This document shows, piece by piece, positions 8,679 through 17,260 of a DNA stretch of 64,000 nt. Source of the stretch: Cytobacillus purgationiresistens (lineage in GTDB: Bacteria > Bacillota > Bacilli > Bacillales > Cytobacillaceae); assembly GCF_030813235.1 (NCBI RefSeq), contig NZ_JAUSUB010000016.1, positions 1-64,000 of the forward strand, in the 5' to 3' direction. The position numbers and the translations under genes are program-made. Each line of letters opens with the position of its first letter. The stretch's first letter is position 1. The notes beneath the pieces are model-generated. The model made no database searches. It had not been told where the DNA came from and worked only from the letters and a program-made list of their open reading frames with translations.

Positions 8679-8788
8679 ATGGTGCATTTTTTTAAAAAGG
8701 GAAATATAACCCATAACCTTTTACGATGAAAAATCGTTTTAAAAATGAAAGGAAGTTCACATACTGAAAAAATGAATGGGGGAAAAAT

Positions 8789-9828
8789 ATGAAGGTTCTT
8801 CTTTTAGGCGGTACGCGTTTTTTAGGAAAAGCTTTGGCAGCAGAAGGATTGAAAAGAGGCCACGAGATTACCTTATTTAATCGGGGTACAAATAAAGATG
8901 CCTTTTCTGAGGTGGAACAGTTAATTGGAAATAGAGACAGTGACGTATCCATGCTGGAAAATCGAAAATGGGATGTTGTAATGGATACATGCGGATTTGC
9001 TCCTCATCAAATCAAAAAAATAGCTGCTGTATCAAGGGTCATATCGAACATTATACTTATATCTCAAGCATCTCTGTTTATAAAGATTGGACTTCTCCTA
9101 ATATAACTGAAGACTATCATTTACAATCGATGCCGCCTGGGAAGTTGAAAGACATCGAGAACGGATCGATATCTCCTTACGAATATTATGGCGCCTTGAA
9201 AGTACTATGCGAAGAAGAAGCAGAGAAGCATTGGCCAGGGCGTGTTTTGCATGTAAGAGCTGGTCAGCTTGTTGGCCCGTTTGATTATACGGATCGACTC
9301 ACGTTTTGGGTTCAGAGAATAGCACAAGGCGGTAAGGTATTGGTGCCGGGACCTTCAAATCGCCCTGTTCAATTGATTGACGTACATGATATTGCGACAT
9401 GGGTGTTCAATATGGCAGAAAACAGAATCGGAGGCACGTTCAATGTAACAGGCCCGAATCATCAGTTGCCAATAGAAGAACTATTAAACACTTGTAAGAA
9501 AATCACACATAGCGATAGCGAATTAGTGTGGATAGAGGAACAATTTCTACTAAAGCATAAAGTTCAGCCATGGACGGAAATGCCTTTATGGATACCTGAG
9601 CACTTCCCATTAGAAGGGGAAAAAGAACCGTGGAAAGGAGCATTTTCCATCAATATCGAAAAAGCTGTTAACGCTGGTCTTACATTCCAGCCCCTTGAAG
9701 ATACAATCAATGACATCTATCAATGGGAACAACCAAGACAGAATACAGACTGGAAGGCAGGGATATCAAGGGAAAGAGAGCAGAAGCTATTGGAGGCTTG
9801 GTATCTTAAAGAGAAAAAGGAGAAGTAA
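8789..9828 (+). pseudogene. NAD-dependent epimerase/reductase, frameshifted
   Basis: An extended SDR protein of about 345 residues split over two frames. The first part starts with MKVLLLGGTRFLGKALA (nucleotide-binding GGTRFLG) and runs to about 9034; homology then continues one frame over from KGHIEHYTYISSISVYKDW to the stop at 9828, including YYGALK (the YxxxK catalytic pair). One missing A in CAAGGG at 9033-9038 would restore the gene. With a single lesion, a sequence error is as likely as real inactivation. Related Bacillus proteins are annotated as isoflavone-reductase-like or NAD-epimerases. Confidence 0.8.
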
Positions 9829-9835
9829 ATACTAC

Positions 9836-9874
9836 AAAAAAGAGCTGCCATTAAACAAACAGCAACTCTTTTTT
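9836..9874 (+). terminator. Terminator after epimerase gene
   Basis: AAAAGAG-c-TGC and GCA-a-CTCTTTT pair around a 13-nt loop, then T-run. Confidence 0.75.
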
Positions 9875-9902
9875 GCACGTTTTCTTTATGTGAAACATTA
9901 AT

Positions 9903-10097
9903 TTAAACATAAAAAATGATATAAACAGCCAAAGCCACCACAGCTAGTGCGATAATCACCACATAAATTAAAGTTAGATTTCTGTTATTTCTTTTTGCGG
10001 AACTTCTGTAATTCTCATCTCCTTTTCCTGTTTCCTTGAGTGTTAAGACGATTGATATAATCAAAATAACGATAATTGCTGCATATAAAATTCCCAT
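9903..10097 (-). CDS. Small two-helix membrane protein
   Basis: A 64-residue product with hydrophobic segments at about residues 3-20 and 43-62, separated by a charged loop (KETGKGDENYRSSAKRNNRN). I place the start at the ATG at 10097 because GAGGTG lies 4-5 bp upstream; a longer form from 10118 lacks one. Family not recognised. Confidence 0.6.
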   Translation of the reverse strand: MGILYAAIIVILIISIVLTLKETGKGDENYRSSAKRNNRNLTLIYVVIIALAVVALAVYIIFYV

Positions 10098-10275
10098 GCT
10101 ACACCTCTTATATTTCACTAGTTACTATTATTATAGGGTAAGTACAAAGATAATTCAGCATAAACACTGGTGAAAAGTTAGTCATATAGATGGCAAAAAT
10201 AATGATGGAACGTCGATTGTGGATCATTGGGTGTTGGTAATCAAAATGAGGAGGGATATTTGGGTATATAGATAA

Positions 10276-10303
10276 GGACGTACGGATTTGATCACGCACG
10301 TCC
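10276..10303 (-). terminator. Terminator after SDR gene
   Basis: On the minus strand GGACGTGCG pairs with CGTACGTCC around a short loop, 30-60 bp past the SDR stop. There is no long T-run, so efficiency is uncertain. Confidence 0.5.
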
Positions 10304-10335
10304 ATTATACTTTTTAGTTAATAAAGTCTTGTTGG

Positions 10336-11118
10336 TTAGTATTTATAAGATTGACCGCCATCAATCGGAATCACCACAGCGTTGATAAAATCCGCTTGAT
10401 TAGATAATAGGAACGCTACTAAGTGGCCTACTTCTTCCGGTTTACCGAAACGCTTCATTGGATTCACGCTGACAAATTCCTTGCCTGCTTCTTCCCAATT
10501 ATCCCCACCGATTTGCTTAAGTGATGCTTCAACCATAGGTGTCATGATTGCTCCAGGGGCAATGGCTTTAACACTTACTCCAAATTGACCATATTCGATA
10601 GCAGAGTTTCGTGTTAAACCAACAACACCATGTTTACTCGCAGCATATCCTGATTGATTGCCAACTCCACGGATTCCTCCAACAGAAGCTGTATTCACAA
10701 TTGAACCGAAGCCTTGTCTCTTCATCTCTTTTAATACGTATTTCATGCCGAAGAAAACACCATTCAAGTTCACGCTGACTACACGGTTAAATTCGTCAAT
10801 GCCGAAGTCTTCTGTTAGATTTTGTTTTCCTTCAATACCTGCATTATTAAAGAAACCATCGATTTTGCCAAATTGATCAATTGTAAATTGAACGTATTTT
10901 TTTACCCCTTCTTCATCTGCCACATTTGCTTGTACCAATTCAACCACAGCATTTGGATCTGCAGCTAGAATTACTGCTTTGCTTTCTTCTAACGCATCAT
11001 TGTTCAAGTCAACCAGGACCAGCTTTGCCCCTTCTTTTGCGACTTCCAATGCTGCAGCTCTTCCTAGACCAGAGCCTCCACCAGTTATAATAACAACCTT
11101 TTCTTCAAAACGTTTCAT
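10336..11118 (-). CDS. SDR family oxidoreductase
   Basis: A 260-residue classical short-chain dehydrogenase. It has the cofactor loop GGGSGLGRAA (residues 12-21), NNAG near residue 90, the catalytic Ser in NTASVGG and YAASK near residue 158. Asp after the second strand (LVDLN) suggests NAD(H). It is divergent from a TetR regulator that probably controls it; an imperfect TGTA-N6-TACA dyad overlaps its promoter. Substrate unknown (alcohol/ketone). Confidence 0.9.
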   Translation of the reverse strand: MKRFEEKVVIITGGGSGLGRAAALEVAKEGAKLVLVDLNNDALEESKAVILAADPNAVVELVQANVADEEGVKKYVQFTIDQFGKIDGFFNNAGIEGKQNLTEDFGIDEFNRVVSVNLNGVFFGMKYVLKEMKRQGFGSIVNTASVGGIRGVGNQSGYAASKHGVVGLTRNSAIEYGQFGVSVKAIAPGAIMTPMVEASLKQIGGDNWEEAGKEFVSVNPMKRFGKPEEVGHLVAFLLSNQADFINAVVIPIDGGQSYKY

Positions 11119-11173
11119 TTAAATTTACCCCTTTACGATAGGATGTGATAAAATTTTTCTAACTTCTGAATTT

Positions 11174-11202
11174 AGTGTAAACGTATACAAAATCTCCATC
11201 AA
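11174..11202 (-). promoter_or_regulatory. SDR promoter with overlapping dyad
   Basis: On the minus strand, TTGATG (11202-11197) and TACACT (11179-11174) are 17 bp apart. The dyad TGTAAACGTATACA (11176-11189; 2 of 14 positions asymmetric) covers the -10 and spacer, a plausible operator for the adjacent TetR protein. Confidence 0.5.
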
Positions 11203-11285
11203 TCAGTAAAAAACTTGAGTATGTCGATAAAATCAACATTTTTTTAGATTTTGTTGAGTTTTTTGATTTTAGGAGGAGAAATCAA

Positions 11286-11897
11286 ATGACCGATCAGCCA
11301 AATAAATCAACAAAGCAGAACGAAAGAACAAAGTCCCATTTGAAAAAAGCCTTCATTTCCTTAGTAGATGAGAAGGGCTACAGTCATGTATCAGTCACTG
11401 ATATCATAAAAAGAGCCGAGTACAATCGAACAACGTTTTATTTGCATTATCGTGATAAACAAGACCTGACCGAGGAACTTCGACAAGAGATGTTTGATGC
11501 CATTAAGAATGCGAGCATTAATCGATATGTAAAAGGCAAAAACATTCATATCACGAATATGGGGCCGCAATCCTTTGAATTGATGCATTTTATATATAAG
11601 AATCAGGACTTCTTTAATCTATACTTGAAAAATGATACAATCCCTGGTCTATACAAGGATCTGCCTCAGGCCATATATGAAGTGCTGGAGGAAAGCTTCA
11701 TTCTTACGGCTGTAAATAAGAGTGATATTAACTACTCAGCCCATAAGCTCTACATGGCAAATGGAACAGCCGGCCTCATTCTGGAATGGATCAAGAATGG
11801 GTATCGAATGACAGCAGATGAGATGTCCATGCAGTTAATCCATATCCTTCAATCCTTTGCAAAGGATTTTTCAATTGTGAGTAAACATCGTTCATAG
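11286..11897 (+). CDS. TetR/AcrR family transcriptional regulator
   Basis: A 203-residue TetR-type repressor. The helix-turn-helix is SVTDIIKRAEYNRTTFYLHYRDKQ-like (about residues 34-58); the remaining helical domain is the ligand pocket. AGGAGGAG precedes the ATG. It is divergent from the SDR at 10336, the common arrangement for a repressor of a catabolic dehydrogenase. The same TetR/SDR pairing recurs at 18.3-19.8 kb. Confidence 0.9.
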   Translation: MTDQPNKSTKQNERTKSHLKKAFISLVDEKGYSHVSVTDIIKRAEYNRTTFYLHYRDKQDLTEELRQEMFDAIKNASINRYVKGKNIHITNMGPQSFELMHFIYKNQDFFNLYLKNDTIPGLYKDLPQAIYEVLEESFILTAVNKSDINYSAHKLYMANGTAGLILEWIKNGYRMTADEMSMQLIHILQSFAKDFSIVSKHRS

Positions 11898-11939
11898 TGT
11901 ACGATTGTTACTAGGAAAATATGTAAGGGAAGGTTTAGT

Positions 11940-11964
11940 AAAGAGGGAGACCTCTTTTTTTTTT
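11940..11964 (+). terminator. Terminator after TetR gene
   Basis: AAAGAGG and CCTCTTT flank GAGA and run into nine or more T. Confidence 0.85.
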
Positions 11965-11989
11965 GGCTCTTTTCTAAAAGATTGTTGTT

Positions 11990-12140
11990 TTTTCATACGT
12001 TTTGATAAAACAAACCATTGATAACAAAACTGATTGGAACGGGTGTGCGAGACCCCGCAGAGCATAGCGAAGAAGAGGCTCACCGACCACCCTGCGGAAA
12101 GCGAGCACCTGGAGAGGAAATCAACCACTGTTGTGAAAAC
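11990..12140. repeat. GC-rich dispersed intergenic element
   Basis: A patch much richer in GC than its surroundings, with CCGCAG (12056) and CTGCGG (12092) as inverted arms around GGCTCACCGACC, followed by GCGAGCACCTGGAG and GGAAATCAACCACT. From general knowledge, very similar intergenic elements recur across Bacillaceae genomes; no second copy is in this window. It occupies most of the 386-bp gap before the threonine aldolase gene, and no gene is apparent in it. Confidence 0.6.
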
Positions 12141-12211
12141 CAGGTATACGAAAACAGCCTTTTTTTGACAAAATGGAATAATGTATAACGCATCAGAAGT
12201 ATCGGAATATA

Positions 12212-12220
12212 TGATATAAT
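12212..12220 (+). promoter_or_regulatory. Extended -10 promoter of the aldolase gene
   Basis: TG-A-TATAAT (TATAAT at 12215-12220), about 64 bp upstream of the start, with no convincing -35, as usual for extended -10 promoters. Confidence 0.5.
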
Positions 12221-12283
12221 CAGTAAGAATATTCAGATATATATAGATGTGTGCGATTTCAAAATGACAGGAGTAATGAAACG

Positions 12284-13375
12284 ATGAATCACTCTGATTT
12301 ATTAAAAAGTACATACAACCAATCCAATTATTATTTGGCTAATCACGGTAAGCGAAATATCAATATATTAAAGGAAGCTTTTGAAACGGTCGATGACGAT
12401 ATGCAAAGTGATATGTATGGGGAAGGACAGATAATTGAAGCTTTTCAAGATAAAATCGCGTCGTTTTTGGGAAAAGAAAAGGCGGTTTTCTTTCCCAGCG
12501 GTACGATGGCACAGCAAATCGCTTTGCGAATTTGGTGTGATGAGAAAGGCTTGAGAGAGGTTGCTTATCATCCGTTAAGCCATCTAGAGATTCACGAGGA
12601 GGATGGTTTGAAGGAAATACATCAGATCGAACCGACTTTGCTTGCGGATAAAGATCGTGTGATCGAATTAAGCGATATTATCGATATGAAGGAAGGCATT
12701 GCATGCGTATTGTTGGAGTTGCCGCAGCGTGAGATCGGCGGGCAATTGCCAAGCTATGAAACACTTACGCAAATTTCCATTTATTGTCGAGCTAATGACA
12801 TTAAACTGCACCTTGATGGAGCAAGATTACTAGAAGTGCTTCCATATTACAAGAAGACAGCAGCCGAGGTTAGCGCTCTGTTTGATAGCGTCTATGTTTC
12901 CTTTTACAAAGGAATTGGCGGAATAGCAGGTGCCATTCTTGCAGGAGATGAAACATTTATCGATCAATCAAAGGTTTGGAAACGTCGCCATGGCGGTGAT
13001 TTAATCAGTCTGTATCCATACATTATTACAGCAGATTATTACTTTGAGATGAGAAAAAATAAAATGGAACAATACTTTGAAGAAGCAAAGGAACTGGCTG
13101 CGTTTTTTAATGCTTGTCATGGAGTTTCAACATTGCCAACTGTTCCTGTTTCCAACATGTTTCATGTCCATTTTTCATACCCTAAAGAGAAAATGGTGGC
13201 TGTTTTGGCAAATGTACACAAGCAGACGGAGACAGGCATAACTGCGAATTTGAAGGAAATCGATGATACAAGCTGTTTCTTTGAGCTGAGCTTGGGTGAT
13301 CAGTATGGGGATGTTCCGAAAAAGCAAATAGATAAGGTATTTAAGCTGCTTAATGAATACTTAGTGAAGCATTGA
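12284..13375 (+). CDS. ltaE: Low-specificity L-threonine aldolase
   Basis: A 363-residue fold-type I PLP enzyme of the beta-eliminating lyase family. It would cleave L-threonine or allo-threonine to glycine and acetaldehyde in the cytosol. Key segments are FFPSGTMAQQIAL (cofactor phosphate region), HLDGARLLE (Asp contacting the PLP ring nitrogen) and SFYKGIGGIAGA (Schiff-base lysine). I chose ATG 12284 because AGGAG lies 10 bp upstream; the frame is open to GTG 12251 but without a ribosome site. The next gene, a glycine-oxidase-like flavoprotein, could use its product. Confidence 0.8.
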   Translation: MNHSDLLKSTYNQSNYYLANHGKRNINILKEAFETVDDDMQSDMYGEGQIIEAFQDKIASFLGKEKAVFFPSGTMAQQIALRIWCDEKGLREVAYHPLSHLEIHEEDGLKEIHQIEPTLLADKDRVIELSDIIDMKEGIACVLLELPQREIGGQLPSYETLTQISIYCRANDIKLHLDGARLLEVLPYYKKTAAEVSALFDSVYVSFYKGIGGIAGAILAGDETFIDQSKVWKRRHGGDLISLYPYIITADYYFEMRKNKMEQYFEEAKELAAFFNACHGVSTLPTVPVSNMFHVHFSYPKEKMVAVLANVHKQTETGITANLKEIDDTSCFFELSLGDQYGDVPKKQIDKVFKLLNEYLVKH

Positions 13376-13402
13376 GTGGTTAAATAGACGTTTGACAGAC
13401 TC

Positions 13403-13425
13403 GCCCCCATATATGGGGCATTTTT
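13403..13425 (+). terminator. Terminator after threonine aldolase
   Basis: GCCCC and GGGGC flank CATATAT and lead into TTTTT. It lies between the aldolase and the flavoprotein genes, so read-through would be partial at most. Confidence 0.8.
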
Positions 13426-13446
13426 CGACGGGGAGGAATGGAACCA

Positions 13447-14559
13447 ATGAAGGCAATCATTATTGGATCTGGAATTGTAGGATCAAGCACGGCTTATCAT
13501 CTTGCGAGAAAGGGGATTGAAGTGGTCGTGGTAGATAAGGCGCATCAGGGCCAAGCGACTGCTGCAGGAGCTGGAATTGTCTGTCCTTGGATATCTAGTG
13601 TTGAGAATGAAGACTGGTATACGATTGCTAGAAGGGGTGCTTTGTATTATCCCAAGCTGGTAGCTGCACTTAAAGAGGATGGGGAGGAAGAGTTAGGTTA
13701 TAAAATGGTCGGTGCAATCGCAGTCAGCAAAGATAATCAGGAACTGGATGCGTTAGAGCGGAAGGCTTTACTGCGTGCAAAAGACACACCTGAGGTTGGC
13801 GAGGTTAGCCGTTTATCCGCAGAAGAAGCGCGCAAGCTTTTTCCACCTCTAGAGGAAGAACTGAAAGCTATATACGTTTCCGGCGGCGCCAGAGTGGACG
13901 GAAGATCATTGCGGGATGCCATGCAAAGGGCAGGGAAAAAGCATGGCGTCATTCGTTATGAAGGTGAAGCAAGACCTGTCGTCTCAGATGGGAAGGTTAC
14001 CGGAGTTGAAGTGGATGGTGAGTCAATTTCCGCGGATAAGGTCATTGTGACAGCGGGAGCGTGGACGAAGGAATTGCTGGCGCCTTTAGGTATAGATATT
14101 CATATTGAGCCTCAGCGTGGTCAGATCGTTCATTTTTCATTGCAGGATGTCGATACAAGTCACTGGCCAGTGGTCATACCTCAAAATAGCTATTATATGC
14201 TAGCTTTTGATGATTCAAGAGTAGTGGTAGGTGCAACAAGAGAGAGCGGCACGGGCTTTGATTATCGATTGACTGCGAGCGGTGTGAAAGAGGTTATTGA
14301 AGCAGGGCTTGATATAGCACCAGGTCTTGCTGACAGTACTTTGCATGAGATGCGGATTGGGTTTAGGCCAGCTGGTCCTGATGTTTTGCCGTTGCTAGGT
14401 ACTGTGGAAAGTGTGGAAAACTTAGTCATCTCAACTGGATTAGGTCCATCGGGAATTACAATGGGGCCTTATGTAGGAGCGTTGGCAGGAGAAATTGCTT
14501 TAGAGAATGAGATAGATATTGAATTATCGCCATATGATCCATTGAGGAAACAGGTATAA
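13447..14559 (+). CDS. FAD-dependent amine/D-amino-acid oxidoreductase (DadA/glycine oxidase type)
   Basis: A 370-residue DAO-family flavoprotein. It begins with the FAD loop GSGIVGSSTAYHLARKG and acidic VVVVDK, has VIVTAGAWTKELLAPLG mid-protein, and ends with the conserved FRPAGPDVLPLLG and GLGPSGITMGPYVG. It oxidises an amino acid or N-methyl amine, passing electrons to oxygen or a carrier. GGAGG is only 1 bp before ATG 13438 but 10 bp before ATG 13447, so the latter is preferred. Substrate (glycine, sarcosine, D-amino acid) not fixed. Confidence 0.85.
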   Translation: MKAIIIGSGIVGSSTAYHLARKGIEVVVVDKAHQGQATAAGAGIVCPWISSVENEDWYTIARRGALYYPKLVAALKEDGEEELGYKMVGAIAVSKDNQELDALERKALLRAKDTPEVGEVSRLSAEEARKLFPPLEEELKAIYVSGGARVDGRSLRDAMQRAGKKHGVIRYEGEARPVVSDGKVTGVEVDGESISADKVIVTAGAWTKELLAPLGIDIHIEPQRGQIVHFSLQDVDTSHWPVVIPQNSYYMLAFDDSRVVVGATRESGTGFDYRLTASGVKEVIEAGLDIAPGLADSTLHEMRIGFRPAGPDVLPLLGTVESVENLVISTGLGPSGITMGPYVGALAGEIALENEIDIELSPYDPLRKQV

Positions 14560-14564
14560 ATACT

Positions 14565-14597
14565 AAAGGAAGAAACCAGCAGGAATCTTCCTTTTTG
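14565..14597 (+). terminator. Terminator after flavoprotein gene
   Basis: AAAGGAAGA and TCTTCCTTT pair around an 11-nt loop and end in TTTTT. Confidence 0.8.
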
Positions 14598-14675
14598 ATC
14601 ATCGTGATAAGTTTTTATTATCATATTTCATAATGATTATCGAATGTATTTATATATGAAAGACTCGTATCATTA

Positions 14676-15446
14676 ATGGTAAAGGAGAGGATTCATATCA
14701 AAGTATTTGACGCTCATTTACATATCATTGATCAGGGGTTTCCACTCATACCCAACCAAGGCTATTTGCCTGATTACTTTTCTTGTGAGGATTATCAAAA
14801 TAGAGTGAAAGATTTAGAGGTTGCGGGAGGTGCGATTGTATCTGGCTCCTTCCAAGGTTTTGATCAAACCTATTTAAGGGAAGCATTAAGCAAGCTTGGC
14901 AGAAAATTTGTTGGTGTTGCTCAGCTTCCGCATGACACATCTGATGATGAAATTTTGAGACTCCATCAAATAGGCGTAAGAGCTATTAGGTTTAATGTGA
15001 AACGTGGGGGATCAGAGAATATTTCTCGATTGGATTATTTTGCACGAAGGGTTCATGAAATGGTGGGTTGGCATACTGAACTATATATCGATTCTAAGCA
15101 ATTGCCTGATGTTGCAACTACGATTAGAACACTTCCAGCCGTATCTATTGATCATTTAGGGCTTTCGAAACAGGGGTTTAAAGAACTTTTATCATTAGTG
15201 GAAAAAGGAGTAAGAGTAAAAGCAACAGGATTTGGAAGAATCGATTTTGATCCTAGTGAGGCATTAATTGAAATTTATTCAGTTCATCCTGACGCTCTTA
15301 TGTTCGGAACTGATTTGCCATCCACAAGAGCGAAGCGACCTTACCATTCTTCAGATATAGACATAGTGATAGACGCTTTAGGCAAAGAGAAAGCAGAGAA
15401 GGTATTATATAAGAATGCAATGAAGTGGTATATGGCAGAAAAATAG
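14676..15446 (+). CDS. Amidohydrolase-family TIM-barrel hydrolase
   Basis: About 256 residues of the amidohydrolase-2 family. Metal-binding signatures are AHLHI (HxH) near the N-terminus, SIDHLG at about residue 165 and FGTDLPS near residue 210. Likely a metal-dependent hydrolase or decarboxylase of a small carboxylate or lactone. The start is odd: AAAGGAGAGG lies inside the frame, followed after 6 bp by ATCAAAGTATTT, where relatives would read MKVFDAHLHI. ATG 14676 lacks a ribosome site. A non-ATG start (ATC/ATT) or a mutated start is possible. Confidence 0.75.
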   Translation: MVKERIHIKVFDAHLHIIDQGFPLIPNQGYLPDYFSCEDYQNRVKDLEVAGGAIVSGSFQGFDQTYLREALSKLGRKFVGVAQLPHDTSDDEILRLHQIGVRAIRFNVKRGGSENISRLDYFARRVHEMVGWHTELYIDSKQLPDVATTIRTLPAVSIDHLGLSKQGFKELLSLVEKGVRVKATGFGRIDFDPSEALIEIYSVHPDALMFGTDLPSTRAKRPYHSSDIDIVIDALGKEKAEKVLYKNAMKWYMAEK

Positions 15447-15465
15447 GAACGATATGAGTTTCTAA

Positions 15466-15862
15466 ATGAATACTGACCAATACCAGCGAATGAAGACTAT
15501 TTAGTCAATCATATTAAAGTATCATTCATCATTATCTATAGTTCATTTACTAAAGACTTACATGACAATGATACGGGAATAGCTGCCATTCATCCCCCGC
15601 CCCTTATGAAAACATCCAAGCTATTCTAGAGCTGAAAGATATACTTCAGGTGAATGTAGACCTTGTGAACATAAAGGAAACAACATCCGTGTTAAAAACC
15701 AAAATATTTAAAAATGGCGAAGTACTCTATTCTCATAATGATTTTCTGCTTGCAAGGCAAAGGCAGCTTGGTATGGAAGGAAAGGTCAGGATAAATGAGG
15801 AATTATTGAATAAAAGGATACAAGATGAAGTTATAATTAATTCATATGATAGAATATTATAA
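15466..15862 (+). pseudogene. MntA-like nucleotidyltransferase antitoxin remnant
   Basis: Decayed minimal nucleotidyltransferase of a HEPN/MNT pair. Fragments in shifting frames read DYLVNHIKVSFIIIYSSF TKD... then PYENIQAILELKDILQVNV and a clean C-terminal stretch from 15650 (DLVNIKETTSVLKTKIF, GEVLY, FLLARQRQLG). The expected catalytic GSFxxG...SDID motif has become SSF...DNDTG, and there is at least one stop or shift near 15475 and another near 15598. It overlaps the HepT remnant as intact mntA-hepT pairs do. Family assignment is by pattern and not by search. Confidence 0.6.
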
Positions 15863-16214
15863 ACAATGCATCCTGGAAACGTATGATTATCAGCTTAAGA
15901 ATCTACATGATCATTTGAAAAAGACATATATCATTTAAAATATTCAGCTGTAATCCCAAGCCTCAGTGGATTTGGCAAGATATATGATTAGTGAAAAGCA
16001 ACGCCGATTGCCAAAAGAAGATAGAGATATCTTTCAGGTATTACAGAATTTGACCATTATAGATCCAAAAATCGCCCGTGATTTAAAGCAAGTGAAGGGT
16101 TTGGTCATTTTTCGAAAAGTAGTAGAACAGGTTGACAAGCTCGAAAGTTTGAATGCAATCAGGCAAATCATCGAAGATCACTTAGATCATTTCTCGATTT
16201 TTATAAACGTATAG
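15846..16214 (+). pseudogene. HepT-like HEPN toxin remnant
   Basis: The frame opens at ATG 15846 inside the MntA remnant's end (MIEYYKQCILETYDYQLKNL), stops at about 15937, then resumes as NIQ...QASVDLARYMISEK with a stop inside, and stays open to 16214 (RLPKEDRDIFQVL, KIARDLKQVKGLVIFRK). This follows HepT/DUF86 proteins, which read NLQRACEAxIDLAxxLI and KMVGFRNxxVH. The RNase motif R-N-x4-H is lost (RKVVEQV). Its TAG stop overlaps the ribosome site of the cat leader. Confidence 0.6.
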
Positions 16215-16226
16215 GAGTGATTCGTT

Positions 16227-16256
16227 TTGAAGATAGCAGTGGATCACGCCTCCTAA
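16227..16256 (+). CDS. cat leader peptide (9 aa)
   Basis: A TTG-started frame MKIAVDHAS lies 9 bp after AGGAG (16213-16217) and ends with GCC TCC TAA inside the 5' arm of the cat hairpin. From known biology, the inducible cat gene of pC194 has a 9-codon leader (MKKSEDYSS) in the same position, also ending in Ser codons and TAA in the stem. A ribosome stalled here by chloramphenicol would open the hairpin. Confidence 0.75.
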   Translation: MKIAVDHAS

Positions 16257-16281
16257 AAAATATTCATATTATTAGGAGGCG
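16247..16281 (+). promoter_or_regulatory. cat translational attenuator hairpin
   Basis: CGCCTCCTAA (16247-16256) and TTAGGAGGCG (16272-16281) form a perfect 10-bp stem, 11 with the flanking A-T, around a 15-nt loop. The 3' arm contains the AGGAGG ribosome site of catA, 9 bp before its ATG, so the site is masked until the stem opens. Confidence 0.85.
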
Positions 16282-16288
16282 TACGAAA

Positions 16289-16936
16289 ATGGAATTTAAA
16301 TTAATTAATAAAAGTCAATGGGTCAGGAAAGAGTATTTTGAATATTATTTGAACCAAGAAACAACCTTTAGTATGACAAGTGAGATTGATATTACGAAAT
16401 TACGTTCACAGCTAAAGGAAAAAGAATATAAATTCTATCCAGCATTATTGTATATGCTTACGGAAGTAATCAACAGCCATGAAGAATTTAGAACTTGTTT
16501 TAATGAAGCAGGGGATTTGGGCTATTGGACAGAGATGATTCCAAGCTATACTGTGTTTAATCAGGAGTATAAAACCTTCGCAAGTATATGGACTGAGGGT
16601 TCTGGGACTTTCAAAACCTTTCATCATAAAGCTAAAGAGGATATGAATAAATACAATGATAGTAAAGAGTTGTTTCCAAAAAGGCCGGTTCCATCATATT
16701 CCTTTCCAGTATCGATGATTCCGTGGACAGATTTTTCAGGATTCAACTTAAATATCATGAACCATGAAAACTATTTACTCCCCATTATTACTGCAGGACA
16801 ATTTAGGAAAAAAGGTCAACGTCTATATCTGCCTTTATCTTTACAAATGCATCACGCCGTTTGTGATGGCTACCATGCAAGCTTGTTTATTAATGAGCTG
16901 AGACAGCTCTCACTTGATTGTGAAGATTGGCTCTAA
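16289..16936 (+). CDS. catA: Type A chloramphenicol O-acetyltransferase
   Basis: A 215-residue CAT trimer-type enzyme that acetylates the 3-hydroxyl of chloramphenicol with acetyl-CoA. The catalytic segment HHAVCDGYHASLFINELR lies at about residues 189-206 and is intact. Also present are WVRKEYFEYY at the N-terminus, YTVFN and the late SMIPWTDFSGFNLNI, all standard for type A CAT. The masked ribosome site and 9-codon leader predict chloramphenicol-inducible translation. It abuts the dead HEPN/MNT pair; no transposon or plasmid genes flank it, so it may be a resident chromosomal gene. Confidence 0.92.
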   Translation: MEFKLINKSQWVRKEYFEYYLNQETTFSMTSEIDITKLRSQLKEKEYKFYPALLYMLTEVINSHEEFRTCFNEAGDLGYWTEMIPSYTVFNQEYKTFASIWTEGSGTFKTFHHKAKEDMNKYNDSKELFPKRPVPSYSFPVSMIPWTDFSGFNLNIMNHENYLLPIITAGQFRKKGQRLYLPLSLQMHHAVCDGYHASLFINELRQLSLDCEDWL

Positions 16937-16945
16937 AAGAAACAG

Positions 16946-16977
16946 AAAAGAATCTGGACTTATGTCCAGGTTCTTTT
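16946..16977 (+). terminator. Terminator after catA
   Basis: AAAAGAA-t-CTGGAC and GTCCAG-g-TTCTTTT pair around TTAT. The following stretch to 17260 holds no gene I can support, only a weak AAGGC/GCCTTTTTTT hairpin near 17103-17144. Confidence 0.85.
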
Positions 16978-17260
16978 CTGCATCTGCCCTCCGTGTCATT
17001 CAGAACCGCCTTCTGAAACCCCCGAATACCTATTGTTCAATTAGGAAAAGAGAACTTATATCATACATGCCGTGCAATTTTTCGAAATGGTTCTAGTAAA
17101 ATAAGGCCTACATTATTATAATGGAATGAGTTGCCTTTTTTTGCGTGAGCAGCTTATTGTAAATGAGCAAATAGCTTAGGGTGAAAAATAAGATTCAATC
17201 CTTTTTTTATTGTGGTTTTTGAAAAGAGGATGATAGTATTGCATGTCACATATTTGAATA

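Noticed and set aside
10108-10305. 65-codon minus-strand frame between the small membrane protein and the SDR
   Set aside because: No ribosome site; it covers the SDR terminator.
12000-12150. Insertion sequence remnant
   Set aside because: No transposase coding, no terminal repeats with target duplication; better described as a dispersed intergenic element.
16213-16979. catA as part of a mobile element
   Set aside because: No integrase, transposase, replication gene or flanking direct repeat was found nearby, so recent mobility is not supported by this window alone.
16914-17096. 60-codon frame after catA
   Set aside because: It spans the catA terminator and has no family features.
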